Below, piece after piece: positions 44,491 to 53,004 of a DNA stretch of 64,000 nt. The notes beneath the pieces are model-generated. The model was given only the letters and a program-made list of their open reading frames with translations, was not told the DNA's origin and made no database searches. The translations under genes and the position numbers were made by a program. The DNA comes from Paracoccus onchidii. Lineage in GTDB: Bacteria; Pseudomonadota; Alphaproteobacteria; Rhodobacterales; Rhodobacteraceae. The number at the start of each line of letters is the position of its first letter. Within the stretch, counting starts at the first letter, position 1. The stretch covers positions 124,001 to 188,000 of the forward strand of contig NZ_JAQBIE010000008.1 in assembly GCF_028294535.1 (NCBI RefSeq), in the 5' to 3' direction.

Positions 44491-45980
44491 TGGGTGATCT
44501 GGCGACAATCATGGCCACGGTCCTCAGTTTCGGGACGTTGGCTGCATTGGTGTTTGGCACCGGGTTGGGGATCGTCATTGGCGCCCTGCCGGGGTTGGGA
44601 TCGGTGGTCGGGCTGTCCATCTGCCTGCCCTTCACCTTTGGAATGGACACGGTGCCCAGCCTGACCCTGTTGCTTGGGGTCTATTGCGGATCGGTTTTTG
44701 GCGGGTCGATTTCGGCAATTCTCATCAACTCGCCGGGGACACCGCAGGCGGCGGCCACAACGCTTGACGGGTATCCGATGGCCCAACGCGGGGAGGCGGG
44801 GCTTGCCCTGGGGTGGGCCAGCGTCAGTTCGGTGCTTGGGGGGTTGATCTCTTGCGTGGTGCTGATCGTGGCTGCGCCCCAGCTGGCAAGATTTGCCACC
44901 AGCTTTGGTTCTGTCGAGATCTTCGCACTGATCGTGCTGGCCCTTACCTGCATCGCGGCGGTGTCGCGTGGCAATACGACCAAGGGACTGCTGATGGGCG
45001 CGGTTGGATTATCGCTGGCCTTGGTTGGCACGGATCCCGTAACCGGCGCCGCGCGTTTCACCTTCGGCACGCAATTCCTGTCGGCGGGGTTTGACCTGAT
45101 TGCGATCGTGATCGGCCTGTTTGCCCTGTCAGAAGCCTTGTTTCGCGTTGCAACCGGCGATTCCGGTACCGCAGAAGTGTCGGGAACACGTATCCGGCTG
45201 CCGGCCTTGGGGCAATGGAAAAGCCGGATCGCGACCTTGTTGCGCAGTTCGGCCATCGGTTGCGTCGTCGGCGCGCTGCCCGGCACCGGAGCCGCGACGG
45301 CATCGTTCATCAGCTATGCAAGTGCGCGCCAATTGTCCCCCAAGGGCGACAAATTCGGGACGGGAGAGCCGGAAGGCCTGGTCGCCGCGGAATCATCGAA
45401 TAACGCGGTGACCGGCAGCGCGATGATTCCGACACTGGCGTTGGGGATTCCCGGTGACGTCGTCACCGCTATTCTTCTCAGTGCGTTGGTGGTGCATGGC
45501 GTGACGCCCGGTGTGCGCCTGATGTCCGAACATCTGGATCTGGTGAATGCGATCTTTATCGTGCTGATCCTGATCAATCTGGCGATGTTCGTTCTGGCCT
45601 TTCCCCTGGTGCGTGTTTTCGGACGGTTGCTTTCCATCCCCCAGCATATCGTAACCGCCGGAATCGTGACCTTCGGGATCGTTGGGGCCGTTACCGTGCG
45701 CGGCAATCCCTTGGACGTGTTGACGGCGGTGGGCTTTGGCTTTTTCGGGCTGGTGTTGCGGCTGACGGGTTTCCCGCTGGCGCCGTTGGTGATCGGATTG
45801 GTGCTTGGGCCGCAATTCGAACAAAACCTGCGCCGCGGGCTTTTGTTGAATGATGGCAATTTCCTTGCCTTCTTTACCGACGGTCCGATCGCGGCGTTCT
45901 TGTTTCTCTGCGTGGGGCTTGCGATCTTCGGGCCGGTTTTGCGCGCCGGTTTTGCGCGCCTTCGCGGCGTCTTTGCATAG
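44490..45980 (+). CDS. tctA: TTT transporter large membrane subunit (TctA family)
   Basis: 496-residue permease with 12 or so hydrophobic segments. Family motifs: GIVIGALPGLGSVVGLSIC, SISAILINSPGTPQAAATTLDGYPMA, LPGTGAATASFISYASAR and AAESSNNAVTGSAMIPTLALGIPG. It ends just before a 14-bp hairpin terminator shared with the convergent dehydratase gene. Confidence 0.95.
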   Translation: MGDLATIMATVLSFGTLAALVFGTGLGIVIGALPGLGSVVGLSICLPFTFGMDTVPSLTLLLGVYCGSVFGGSISAILINSPGTPQAAATTLDGYPMAQRGEAGLALGWASVSSVLGGLISCVVLIVAAPQLARFATSFGSVEIFALIVLALTCIAAVSRGNTTKGLLMGAVGLSLALVGTDPVTGAARFTFGTQFLSAGFDLIAIVIGLFALSEALFRVATGDSGTAEVSGTRIRLPALGQWKSRIATLLRSSAIGCVVGALPGTGAATASFISYASARQLSPKGDKFGTGEPEGLVAAESSNNAVTGSAMIPTLALGIPGDVVTAILLSALVVHGVTPGVRLMSEHLDLVNAIFIVLILINLAMFVLAFPLVRVFGRLLSIPQHIVTAGIVTFGIVGAVTVRGNPLDVLTAVGFGFFGLVLRLTGFPLAPLVIGLVLGPQFEQNLRRGLLLNDGNFLAFFTDGPIAAFLFLCVGLAIFGPVLRAGFARLRGVFA

Positions 45981-46000
45981 CGCGGTGGCGAGGGACGAAC

Positions 46001-46031
46001 GAACTGACCGCCTGTTTCAGGCGGTCAGTTC
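46001..46031. terminator. Bidirectional terminator, overlapping the end of the dehydratase gene
   Basis: Perfect 14-bp stem (GAACTGACCGCCTG / CAGGCGGTCAGTTC) with a 3-nt TTT loop. The right arm encodes the last residues and stop of the minus-strand enolase-superfamily gene, so this terminator is partly coding. Confidence 0.8.
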
Positions 46032-47150
46032 GCGGTAATGTGTGACCAGATCCAGAACCGCGTCGGGCAAGGCGTTGATTCCGATACCGGGTGCGTCCCG
46101 CAATTTCCAGAAACCGTTCTCGATCTGATCTGCTATCGGGCCGAAGGCATCGCGTAGGGGGTTCGGATTCACGTCCACCTCCAACATGCCCGGGCCCCCG
46201 GCGGCGGCCAACAGTTGGGCCGATGCGGCAAGCCCAATTCCACCGCCCAGGAAATGGGGGCAATAGATGTGGCCTTGGGTCAGCGCGCGTCTGGCAACGG
46301 CCAGACATCCCGAGAAACCGCCCCATTTCGCGATGTCGGGCTGATAGACATCCAGAACGCCCAGGGCCAATGCGGCATCGAAATCCGTCAGCCCGGCGAT
46401 ATTCTCACCTCCAGCCAAAGGGATGCGGCCCATCAGCTGTCGCCAGTCGTCATCAGGACAATCGGCGCGGATCGGTTCCTCGAGCCAGCCGATCGGCAGG
46501 TCGGCGATCTGGTCCAGGAATTGCGCCGCCTGTGATGCAGTCCATGCCTGATTGGCATCCAGCATCAGGGTTTCATTCGGTGCCAGATTGGCATGGACGC
46601 GATGAACCTGTTCGATTTCATCTGATGTCCCGAAACCGACCTTGACCTTGAAGCGGGTGAACCCATCGGTTCGCGCCCGGGCAATCATCTGCGGGGCGGC
46701 CGCGATGGGGATGCCACTGGCATAGGCCGGAACGCGCTTGGCCTGTCCGCCGGTCAGAGCCTGTTGAACCGGTTGATCCGCGCGGCGGGCAAGCATGTCC
46801 CACATGGCCTGATCCAGTCCCGCCAAGACCTGTCGGAACGGCCCGAATTCGCCGCATTGCAATGCGCGAATATGCGTGCGCTGTTCCAGATCATGAAACA
46901 TGGATTCCGGGGGCGCAAGCGGGTGTCCGATCACCATCGGGGCGATGTCTTCGGCCAGCAGGTTGACCCGATGCTCTGCACCCGAAGCAGGCCAGTTCGC
47001 AAAAATTTCGCCCCAGCCAAATGCGCCCGAGTCATCCTCGATGCGCAGGAAGACGGCGGGCCGGTCTTTCATGCGCCCGAAGGATGTTTCAACCGGAATG
47101 TGAATGGGGCTGCGGCAGGCCCAGGCCTGGATTCGGGTCAAGCGCGTCAT
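46017..47150 (-). CDS. Enolase-superfamily (mandelate racemase/muconate lactonizing) acid-sugar dehydratase
   Basis: 377-residue enolase-superfamily enzyme. The barrel carries the base pair FKVKVG (Lys168/Lys170), metal ligands Asp198 (LDANQ), Glu224 (WLEEP) and Glu249 (GGEN), and His299 (YCPHFLG). This KxK plus His arrangement is typical of the mandelate-racemase branch, whose members dehydrate sugar acids to 2-keto-3-deoxy acids. The substrate cannot be named. It is the last gene of a three-gene minus-strand operon with the aldolase and the IlvD-type dehydratase. Confidence 0.88.
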   Translation of the reverse strand: MTRLTRIQAWACRSPIHIPVETSFGRMKDRPAVFLRIEDDSGAFGWGEIFANWPASGAEHRVNLLAEDIAPMVIGHPLAPPESMFHDLEQRTHIRALQCGEFGPFRQVLAGLDQAMWDMLARRADQPVQQALTGGQAKRVPAYASGIPIAAAPQMIARARTDGFTRFKVKVGFGTSDEIEQVHRVHANLAPNETLMLDANQAWTASQAAQFLDQIADLPIGWLEEPIRADCPDDDWRQLMGRIPLAGGENIAGLTDFDAALALGVLDVYQPDIAKWGGFSGCLAVARRALTQGHIYCPHFLGGGIGLAASAQLLAAAGGPGMLEVDVNPNPLRDAFGPIADQIENGFWKLRDAPGIGINALPDAVLDLVTHYRELTA

Positions 47151-47164
47151 TCACATTCTCTCTT

Positions 47165-47968
47165 TCAATAGGCTGATACAGCCGCGGTTTCCGGTCGGGC
47201 GTCCTGATCCTTGAGGTCGCCAAGAACCTGGCGGGCCCGCGCCGTCATCATCGACATGTCCGAACCGACAGCCGCGAAACGATAACCCATGCTGATATAG
47301 GTGCCAACCATTGCAGGTGATGCGCCAACAATGCCCACCGGAATTGACAAGGATGCCGCTTGCGCTGCCGCATCTGCAAGTGCAGCCTGAACATCGGGAT
47401 GATCGATCTTGCCGATATGCCCCATCGCGGCGGCCAGGTCGCCCGGGCCGATAAATATTCCGTCCAACCCCGGGATTCGCGCAATTTCGGGCATGTTGGC
47501 GATGGCTTCGGGGGTTTCCAACTGCACGATCACACAGGTCTGGTCATTGGCAGTGTGCAGATATCCTGTATCGGCACCATAGGACGAGCCGCGATGCACG
47601 GCGGCAACGCCGCGCGTGCCCATTGGCGGGTATTTTGCGGCAGACACGGCGGCGCGGGCCTCGTCTGCATTCTGCACGAAGGGCAGCATGATGGACTGCC
47701 CGCCCGCGTCGAGAACGCGTTTGATGGTGACCGGATCGTTCCAGGGCAAGCGAACCAGGGCATCCGCCGCTGTCAGGCCAATGGCGCGCAGGATATGGGT
47801 CACCTGTTCGATTCCGACCGGGACATGTTCCATGTCGAGCACCAGGAAATCGAAACCGGCATGGCCAAGGGCTTCGGCAGTCGCCGGTGCCCCGGACATC
47901 AGCCATGTGCCAAGGGGGATCTGACTGCCGGACGCGAGCGCGGACTTGAAGTTGTTGCGGATGGTCAT
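47165..47968 (-). CDS. HpcH/HpaI-family class II aldolase
   Basis: 267-residue aldolase of the 2-keto-3-deoxy-acid type, probably releasing pyruvate and an aldehyde. Motifs: catalytic DMEH (His48), VRLPW (Arg73), metal ligands VQLETPEA (Glu151) and IGPGDLAAAMG (Asp177). It sits 11 bp downstream of the IlvD-type dehydratase and 14 bp upstream of the enolase-superfamily gene. It would cleave the keto-deoxy product of either dehydratase. Confidence 0.9.
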   Translation of the reverse strand: MTIRNNFKSALASGSQIPLGTWLMSGAPATAEALGHAGFDFLVLDMEHVPVGIEQVTHILRAIGLTAADALVRLPWNDPVTIKRVLDAGGQSIMLPFVQNADEARAAVSAAKYPPMGTRGVAAVHRGSSYGADTGYLHTANDQTCVIVQLETPEAIANMPEIARIPGLDGIFIGPGDLAAAMGHIGKIDHPDVQAALADAAAQAASLSIPVGIVGASPAMVGTYISMGYRFAAVGSDMSMMTARARQVLGDLKDQDARPETAAVSAY

Positions 47969-47979
47969 GATGTCGCCTG

Positions 47980-49728
47980 TCAGTAAATCGAAGGTTCTGG
48001 CACGGGGTCGGTGCCCTCGAGAAAGTCGAAATCACAGCCTTCATGGGCCTGCGATACATGCCGTTGATACAGCGCTGTGAAACTGCGCGTGTAGGGTGAT
48101 GGCGGGCGGGTCCAGCCCTGCCTGCGGTCTGCAAGCTCCTGATCGGACAACTCGACATCCAGCCGTCCCGCAAGGGCATCAAGCAGGATAAAATCGCCGG
48201 TGCGGATCAAGGCAAGCGGACCACCAATGGCGGATTCCGGTGCAACATGCAGCACACAGGTGCCATAATGTGTGCCGCTCATGCGTCCATCGGATATCCG
48301 GACCAGATCAGTGACACCCTGTTCCAGAAGCTTTTTGGGAATGGGCAGATTGCCCCATTCAGGCATACCCGGCCCGCCGACCGGCCCGGAATTGCGCAAC
48401 ACAAGAACCGTGTCTTTCGTAATGTCCAGATCCGGATCATGTATTCTGGCGGCCATGTCCGCCGGGCTGTCAAAGACAAGGGCGGGGCCACGATGACGCA
48501 ACTTGTCGGGATCGGCGGCCGAGGTTTTCATGATGGCCCCCTGCGGCGCAAGGTTGCCGCGCAACAAGACCAGCGTCCGGCCAGCCTCGAGCGGGACGAC
48601 CGGGTTGTCGGGGTCTCGGATGATGTCGTCGTCAAAGCATTCACTGCCTTGAACCGCCTCGCCGATCGTGCGGCCTTCGACGGTCATTGCCGAACCGTCC
48701 AGATGGGGTTCCAGCTTGTGCAGCAGGGCGGGCAGGCCACCGGCGAAATAGAAATCCTCCATCAGGTGGCGGCCCGATGGGAACAGATTAACCAGAACCG
48801 GGATTTTCGCAGCCATGTCATCCATGTCGTCCAGCGTCAGCGCAAGACCCGCGCGTCGCGCAACGGCGATCAGATGGATCGCCGCATTGCTTGAGCCGCC
48901 AAGGGCCATATAGGTGACCAAAGCGTTGTGAATGCTGGCTTTAGTCAGGATGTCCGATGGTTTCAGATCCTCCCAGACCATCTCGACCGCACGCATTCCA
49001 CAGGCAGCCGCCATTCGCGGATGGCCCGAATCCGCCGCCGGGATGCTGGAGGCACCCGTCAGGCAAAGCCCCATCGCATCGGCAATCGACGTCATGGTCG
49101 TGGCTGTGCCCATCGTATTGCAGGTGCCGTTGCTGCGGGTCATCCTGCTTTCCAGATCGATCCAGTCATCTTTGCTGATCTTGCCGGTCTGAAGATCGTT
49201 CCAATAACGTTTCGTATGGGTTCCCGCCCCGGTAAGATGTCCGCGCCAGCGGCCGTTGGACATGGGGCCTGCCGGGCAATAGATCGCCGGAATGTTCATC
49301 GAAATCGCACCCATCAGCAGGCCGGGCGTGGATTTGTCGCAGCCGCCAAGCATGACACATCCGTCAATCGGGTGAGAGCGCAGCAGCTCTTCGGTCTCCA
49401 TGGCCAGAAAGTTCCGATAGAGCATGGTTGTTGGCTTGACCATGACTTCACCCACCGACAACGCCGGCAGCTCGATTGGATAGCCGCCTGCTTGCCAGAC
49501 ACCGCGCTTGACGGCCTCGGCGCGGTCGCGCAGATGGGCGTGGCAGGGGCTTGCGTCGCTCCAGGTGTTGATGATGCCGATGACCGGCTTGCCCATGAAC
49601 TCTTCCCGGTTCATGCCCATTTGCTGTGTGCGCTGCCGATGCGCGAAGCCGCGAATATCCTCGGATGCGAACCAGCGTTGGCTGCGCAATTCACCAAGGG
49701 GTTTGCGCCTGTTCGAAGTCGTTGTCAT
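47980..49728 (-). CDS. IlvD/Edd-family dehydratase (sugar-acid dehydratase type)
   Basis: 582-residue dehydratase of the IlvD/Edd family. Cysteines 62 (SPCHAH), 130 (GGCDKSTPG) and 203 (NGTCNTMG) occupy the places of the three cluster ligands in arabinonate/xylonate dehydratases of the [2Fe-2S] type. The N-terminal ELRSQRWFASEDIRGFAHR also points to the sugar-acid branch rather than the amino acid enzyme IlvD. The ATG at 49726-49728 has GGGGAAAG upstream. First gene of the operon, behind a perfect LacI palindrome. Confidence 0.9.
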   Translation of the reverse strand: MTTTSNRRKPLGELRSQRWFASEDIRGFAHRQRTQQMGMNREEFMGKPVIGIINTWSDASPCHAHLRDRAEAVKRGVWQAGGYPIELPALSVGEVMVKPTTMLYRNFLAMETEELLRSHPIDGCVMLGGCDKSTPGLLMGAISMNIPAIYCPAGPMSNGRWRGHLTGAGTHTKRYWNDLQTGKISKDDWIDLESRMTRSNGTCNTMGTATTMTSIADAMGLCLTGASSIPAADSGHPRMAAACGMRAVEMVWEDLKPSDILTKASIHNALVTYMALGGSSNAAIHLIAVARRAGLALTLDDMDDMAAKIPVLVNLFPSGRHLMEDFYFAGGLPALLHKLEPHLDGSAMTVEGRTIGEAVQGSECFDDDIIRDPDNPVVPLEAGRTLVLLRGNLAPQGAIMKTSAADPDKLRHRGPALVFDSPADMAARIHDPDLDITKDTVLVLRNSGPVGGPGMPEWGNLPIPKKLLEQGVTDLVRISDGRMSGTHYGTCVLHVAPESAIGGPLALIRTGDFILLDALAGRLDVELSDQELADRRQGWTRPPSPYTRSFTALYQRHVSQAHEGCDFDFLEGTDPVPEPSIY

Positions 49729-49805
49729 CTGATCTTTCCCCACCCGTCAGTCCCGCTGGCCCGATCAGTCATGAATGCGACCGCCCCGCGCGATGTCTCC
49801 TTCAA

Positions 49806-49836
49806 ATTTCGTAGCGCTACGAAATGCACATGTCAA
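49806..49836 (-). promoter_or_regulatory. Dehydratase operon promoter with perfect LacI operator
   Basis: A perfect 20-bp palindrome (ATTTCGTAGC / GCTACGAAAT, 49806-49825) covers the spacer and -10 region of a minus-strand promoter: TTGACA at 49836-49831, 17-bp spacer, then TACGAA. It shares the TCGTAGCGCTA core with the tctCBA promoter operator at 42965-42975, so the LacI at 41783-42835 is the likely shared repressor. Confidence 0.65.
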
Positions 49837-49872
49837 TGAATTGACCGCGGGAGGTGGCTGAACTGGCTGATG

Positions 49873-50913
49873 CTACTTTGCGACACCCAGTGACGCACGT
49901 TCGACAAATTCGGTCGGCAGCGTCAGAGACGGAGGGCGTTCGCCCTGAACCATCCAGCGCAACAAATGTTCGCCGGCGGCCACGCCCATTCGGCGATGAG
50001 GGACGCGGACCGTTGCCAGGGGGGGGAATACTGCGGTCGCCAACTCGATATCGTCAAAGCCGATCACCGACATGTCGTCGGGAACCGTCAGGCCCGATGC
50101 GCGTGCGGCCCGCAGTGCCCCCGCCGCAAGAACGTCGTTACCGCAAATGATCGCCGTCGGTCTCTGCGTCGCGCCCAGCAGCTGCATTGCAGCATTTTCG
50201 CCGGCCTTCAGTGAATAACGGCATTCGACCAGATCGTGTGGCGACAGTGACAACCCGTGATCGGCCAGGGCCTGCGACACACCTTGCACACGATCAAACG
50301 CGCGATCGTTATCTGCGGTCAGCCCTGAAATCATGCCGATCCGGCGGTGCCCCTTTTCCAGAATACGCGTGGTCAGATCATGCGCGGCACCAAAATTGTC
50401 AAAGCCTATGGTCACGAAGGGGGAATTGGCGGGCGCGGACCACAGCAGTACAAATGGGATGCCGCGTGCATTCAGCAGGGCATAAGCGCTGGGGGCGCGG
50501 CGATTCCCGATCAATACGACGCCATCGACACCCCGAGCCAGCAATGTGCGGATCTGGGCCTCTTCGCGGTCGGGCCGATATTGCGACGTGGCCACCAGCA
50601 ATGTGACCTTGTGCTCTGCCAGGGTTTCCTGCAGGGCCTGAATCGCGCGCGCAAAGATGGCGTTTTCCATCGTCGGGATAATTGCGCCAACGGTGTTCGT
50701 GCGGTTCGACGCAAGGGCTTGTCCGCCGAAATTTGGTGTATAGCCCAGCTCGCGCGCCGCGGTCTCGACGATCTTTCGGGTGGCTTCGCGCACCCGCCCC
50801 GAAGAATTCAGGCTGCGCGAGACGGTCGCGGTTGAAACGCCTGCCAGCCGCGCAACGTCTTCGATGTTCGGGGCGCGCCGAGGGTCGGCGGATGGGGTGC
50901 GTTTGTCGGCCAT
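49873..50913 (-). CDS. LacI-family regulator of the TRAP-hps sulfonate operon
   Basis: 346-residue LacI-type regulator. Helix-turn-helix NIEDVARLAGVSTATVSRSL, hinge LGYTPNFGGQALA, and ligand domain with VGAIIPTMENAIFARAIQAL, GVDGVVLIGNRR and TAIICGNDVLAAGAL. Divergent from the small membrane protein and TRAP genes, with twin TAAGCGCTTA operators in the spacer. Effector probably DHPS or a product of it, from context. Confidence 0.93.
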   Translation of the reverse strand: MADKRTPSADPRRAPNIEDVARLAGVSTATVSRSLNSSGRVREATRKIVETAARELGYTPNFGGQALASNRTNTVGAIIPTMENAIFARAIQALQETLAEHKVTLLVATSQYRPDREEAQIRTLLARGVDGVVLIGNRRAPSAYALLNARGIPFVLLWSAPANSPFVTIGFDNFGAAHDLTTRILEKGHRRIGMISGLTADNDRAFDRVQGVSQALADHGLSLSPHDLVECRYSLKAGENAAMQLLGATQRPTAIICGNDVLAAGALRAARASGLTVPDDMSVIGFDDIELATAVFPPLATVRVPHRRMGVAAGEHLLRWMVQGERPPSLTLPTEFVERASLGVAK

Positions 50914-50944
50914 GTGTCAATTTCCCAGTTTCATCAAATAATAG

Positions 50945-50983
50945 ATGTAAGCGCTTGCATGGCAATATGTAAGCGCTTACATT
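50945..50983 (+). promoter_or_regulatory. TRAP-hps promoter with two LacI operators
   Basis: ATGTAAGC-GCTTGCAT (50945-50960, one mismatch) and ATGTAAGC-GCTTACAT (50967-50982, perfect) lie 22 bp apart centre to centre, two helical turns. A plus-strand promoter is set within them: TTGCAT (50955-50960) in the first, a 17-bp spacer, and TACATT (50978-50983) in the second. Bound repressor would cover both boxes and also sits close to the divergent LacI gene, so autoregulation is likely. Confidence 0.7.
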
Positions 50984-51024
50984 CAAGAAACCGAGACGAT
51001 TCGCTCACAAGAGGAGGGGTGGCG

Positions 51025-51210
51025 ATGACCAAGTCCGGATCAGTGATGTTTGCAGCATCTGGTCTGCTGATGCTGGCATTCTTGATCAATCTCATTTTGG
51101 GCAGAAACGCGACGCCGCTATTGGGAAATGCGGGGGAAATGCTTGTGCTGTTCTGCGCGGTTGCGACGTTTGGCGTCGGAACCCTGCAGCGTGAGGCGAT
51201 GCAAGACTGA
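51025..51210 (+). CDS. Small membrane protein leading the TRAP-hps operon, function unknown
   Basis: 61 residues with two hydrophobic helices (VMFAASGLLMLAFLINLIL and MLVLFCAVATFGVGTL). The ATG at 51025 has GAGGAGG upstream. It lies 34 bp before the TRAP binding protein and after the LacI operators, so it is the first gene of the operon. It is too short to be a TRAP subunit. A role in transporter assembly or regulation is only a guess. Confidence 0.75.
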   Translation: MTKSGSVMFAASGLLMLAFLINLILGRNATPLLGNAGEMLVLFCAVATFGVGTLQREAMQD

Positions 51211-51244
51211 CAGGAAAAATGTTCCAACGGGAGGACGCGGAACA

Positions 51245-52399
51245 ATGTTTGAAGAAACTGAACAGAACTGGAAGCAACATGCGTCGCGCCGCGCGTTTCT
51301 GAAACTGGCTGGCGCCGGCAGCTTTACCGCGGCGGTCATGGCATCGGCCGCAGGTGTACTGTGGTCCAGCGAGGCGACGGCGCAAATCGCAAATGAAGAA
51401 CGCGAACGCGAACGTGCCGCCGAACAGGTCATGACCCTGGCCACTGCATATGTGATGATCGCCGATCGTAGCTATCCGATCATGCAGCTGGATATGAAGG
51501 AAAACATCCAGAACGCATCAGACGGCCGGATCTATGTCAAGCTGGCGCCTGCCGGTCAGTTGGGCACGGCGAATGAGCTGGTTCAAAAGGTCCAATCCGG
51601 CACCATTCAGGCGGCACAGCATTCAATTGCGAATTTTGCGCCTTATGCCTCGGTGGTTGATCTGATCAACCTTCCTTATCTGTGCGGGACAAATCAGCGA
51701 TTCGTAAACCTGGTGCGGTCTGACCTGTGGAAAGATGCCGTCCATCCCAAGGTCGAGGCACGGGGGTTCAAACCGCTGTTCTACGCGATCATCGATCCGC
51801 GTGGCGTCGCGCTGCGCAAGGATGTGGAAACCCCGGTTCTGACGCCTGACGATATGGCCGGCATCAAGTTCCGCGTGCCGGGATCTGAAATCATGCAGAC
51901 CTATTATCGCATGGTCGGGGCCAATCCCACGCCCATCGCCTGGGGCGAAACCCCGTCTGCGATCCAGCAAGGTGTTGCAGACGCACTGGATCCGTCGCCA
52001 GGTGCGCTTTACGTGTTTGGGTTCAAGGACATGCTGAGCCATATCACATTCACGCAGGCCGTGCCGGATGCCCAGGTCTATTCCTGCAATCTGGAATGGT
52101 ATCAGGCATTGCCGGATGATCTGCGTGACGCAGTTGATTTCGCAGCTGAAATCACCGCCGATCAGAATTTGGCCAAGGTGCCCGCAGCCCGCAACTTTGC
52201 CATGGCCGAATTGCGCAAGAGCGGCGTCCAGTTCCATACACTCAGTGAGGATCAATCGGCGCTTTGGAAAGAGCGCGGCGGATATCAGCGGCCCGAATGG
52301 GACGACCACAAGACCGAGCTTGCCGGTTCGATGGCCGAGTTCGAGAAATTCGCCGAGGCGGCCGCGACCGATGGCAGGGCCTACGTTCACGACACCTGA
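51245..52399 (+). CDS. TRAP transporter substrate-binding protein (DctP type), Tat-exported; probable DHPS binder
   Basis: 384-residue DctP-like binding protein with a twin-arginine signal (ASRRAFLKLAGAG, Arg15-Arg16) and a hydrophobic run ending near SSEATAQ. Family features include IYVKLAPAGQLGTANELV, FKPLFYAIIDPRGVALRK and FRVPGSEIMQTYYRMVGANP. The hps genes downstream suggest import of 2,3-dihydroxypropane-1-sulfonate. The start at 51245 is preceded by GGGAGG. A hairpin follows its stop. Confidence 0.9.
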   Translation: MFEETEQNWKQHASRRAFLKLAGAGSFTAAVMASAAGVLWSSEATAQIANEERERERAAEQVMTLATAYVMIADRSYPIMQLDMKENIQNASDGRIYVKLAPAGQLGTANELVQKVQSGTIQAAQHSIANFAPYASVVDLINLPYLCGTNQRFVNLVRSDLWKDAVHPKVEARGFKPLFYAIIDPRGVALRKDVETPVLTPDDMAGIKFRVPGSEIMQTYYRMVGANPTPIAWGETPSAIQQGVADALDPSPGALYVFGFKDMLSHITFTQAVPDAQVYSCNLEWYQALPDDLRDAVDFAAEITADQNLAKVPAARNFAMAELRKSGVQFHTLSEDQSALWKERGGYQRPEWDDHKTELAGSMAEFEKFAEAAATDGRAYVHDT

Positions 52400-52406
52400 T
52401 TTCTGG

Positions 52407-52429
52407 TGGCCGCGTATTTGACGCGGCCA
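52407..52429 (+). terminator. Hairpin between TRAP binding protein and membrane genes
   Basis: Perfect 9-bp stem (TGGCCGCGT / ACGCGGCCA) with a 5-nt loop, then TTTCCTCT. It probably attenuates or stabilises the transcript so the binding protein is made in excess of the membrane parts. Confidence 0.6.
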
Positions 52430-52488
52430 TTTCCTCTCATGCAATGAAACCTCGCAAACGACCGTCTGAAGGCGGGCGGAGGACATCT

Positions 52489-52995
52489 ATGTTTCAAACT
52501 CTCGACAAGAATATCGAGCGATGGGCGCTGCTGATCTTCTATCTGATGTTGGTCGTGACCATGACCATCGAAGTGATCCGCCGCGAGGTCTTTGCCTATT
52601 CCTCGATCTGGGGCGAGGAAGTCGTTCGATATTGCTTCATCTATCTGTGCTGGATCGGTGCCGCCGCGGCAATTCGCGAACGTGCCCATATCCGTATCGA
52701 TGTGATCATGAATTACCTGCCTGCGCGCGGGAAGGCATGGATCTATATTCTCGGTGATCTCGTGACCCTGGTGATCGCGGTTCTGGCGCTGTGGCTGTCA
52801 TTGGAAACCGTCGAGGTTTCCTGGAAATTCGGCTCGGTCAGCCACGGGCTGCGGGTGTCGATGGTGTGGTTCCTTCTGGCTGTGCCGATCGGCTTTTCGC
52901 TGATGATTTTCCGTCTTTTGCAATCCCTCAGCCGTGATCTGCGCGACCTGCGCGCAGGAAGCCCGGTTTACGAGGGTGAACGCCTGTTCGAGTGA
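52489..52995 (+). CDS. TRAP transporter small membrane subunit (DctQ type)
   Basis: 168 residues with four hydrophobic segments and the DctQ-type motif WGEEVVRYCFIYLCWIGAAA followed by IRERAHIRIDVI. The ATG at 52489 has GGCGGAGGA upstream; the frame is open further into the binding protein gene but is not coding there. Nine bases separate it from the large subunit. Confidence 0.93.
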   Translation: MFQTLDKNIERWALLIFYLMLVVTMTIEVIRREVFAYSSIWGEEVVRYCFIYLCWIGAAAAIRERAHIRIDVIMNYLPARGKAWIYILGDLVTLVIAVLALWLSLETVEVSWKFGSVSHGLRVSMVWFLLAVPIGFSLMIFRLLQSLSRDLRDLRAGSPVYEGERLFE

Positions 52996-53004
52996 GGCCC
53001 CAAG

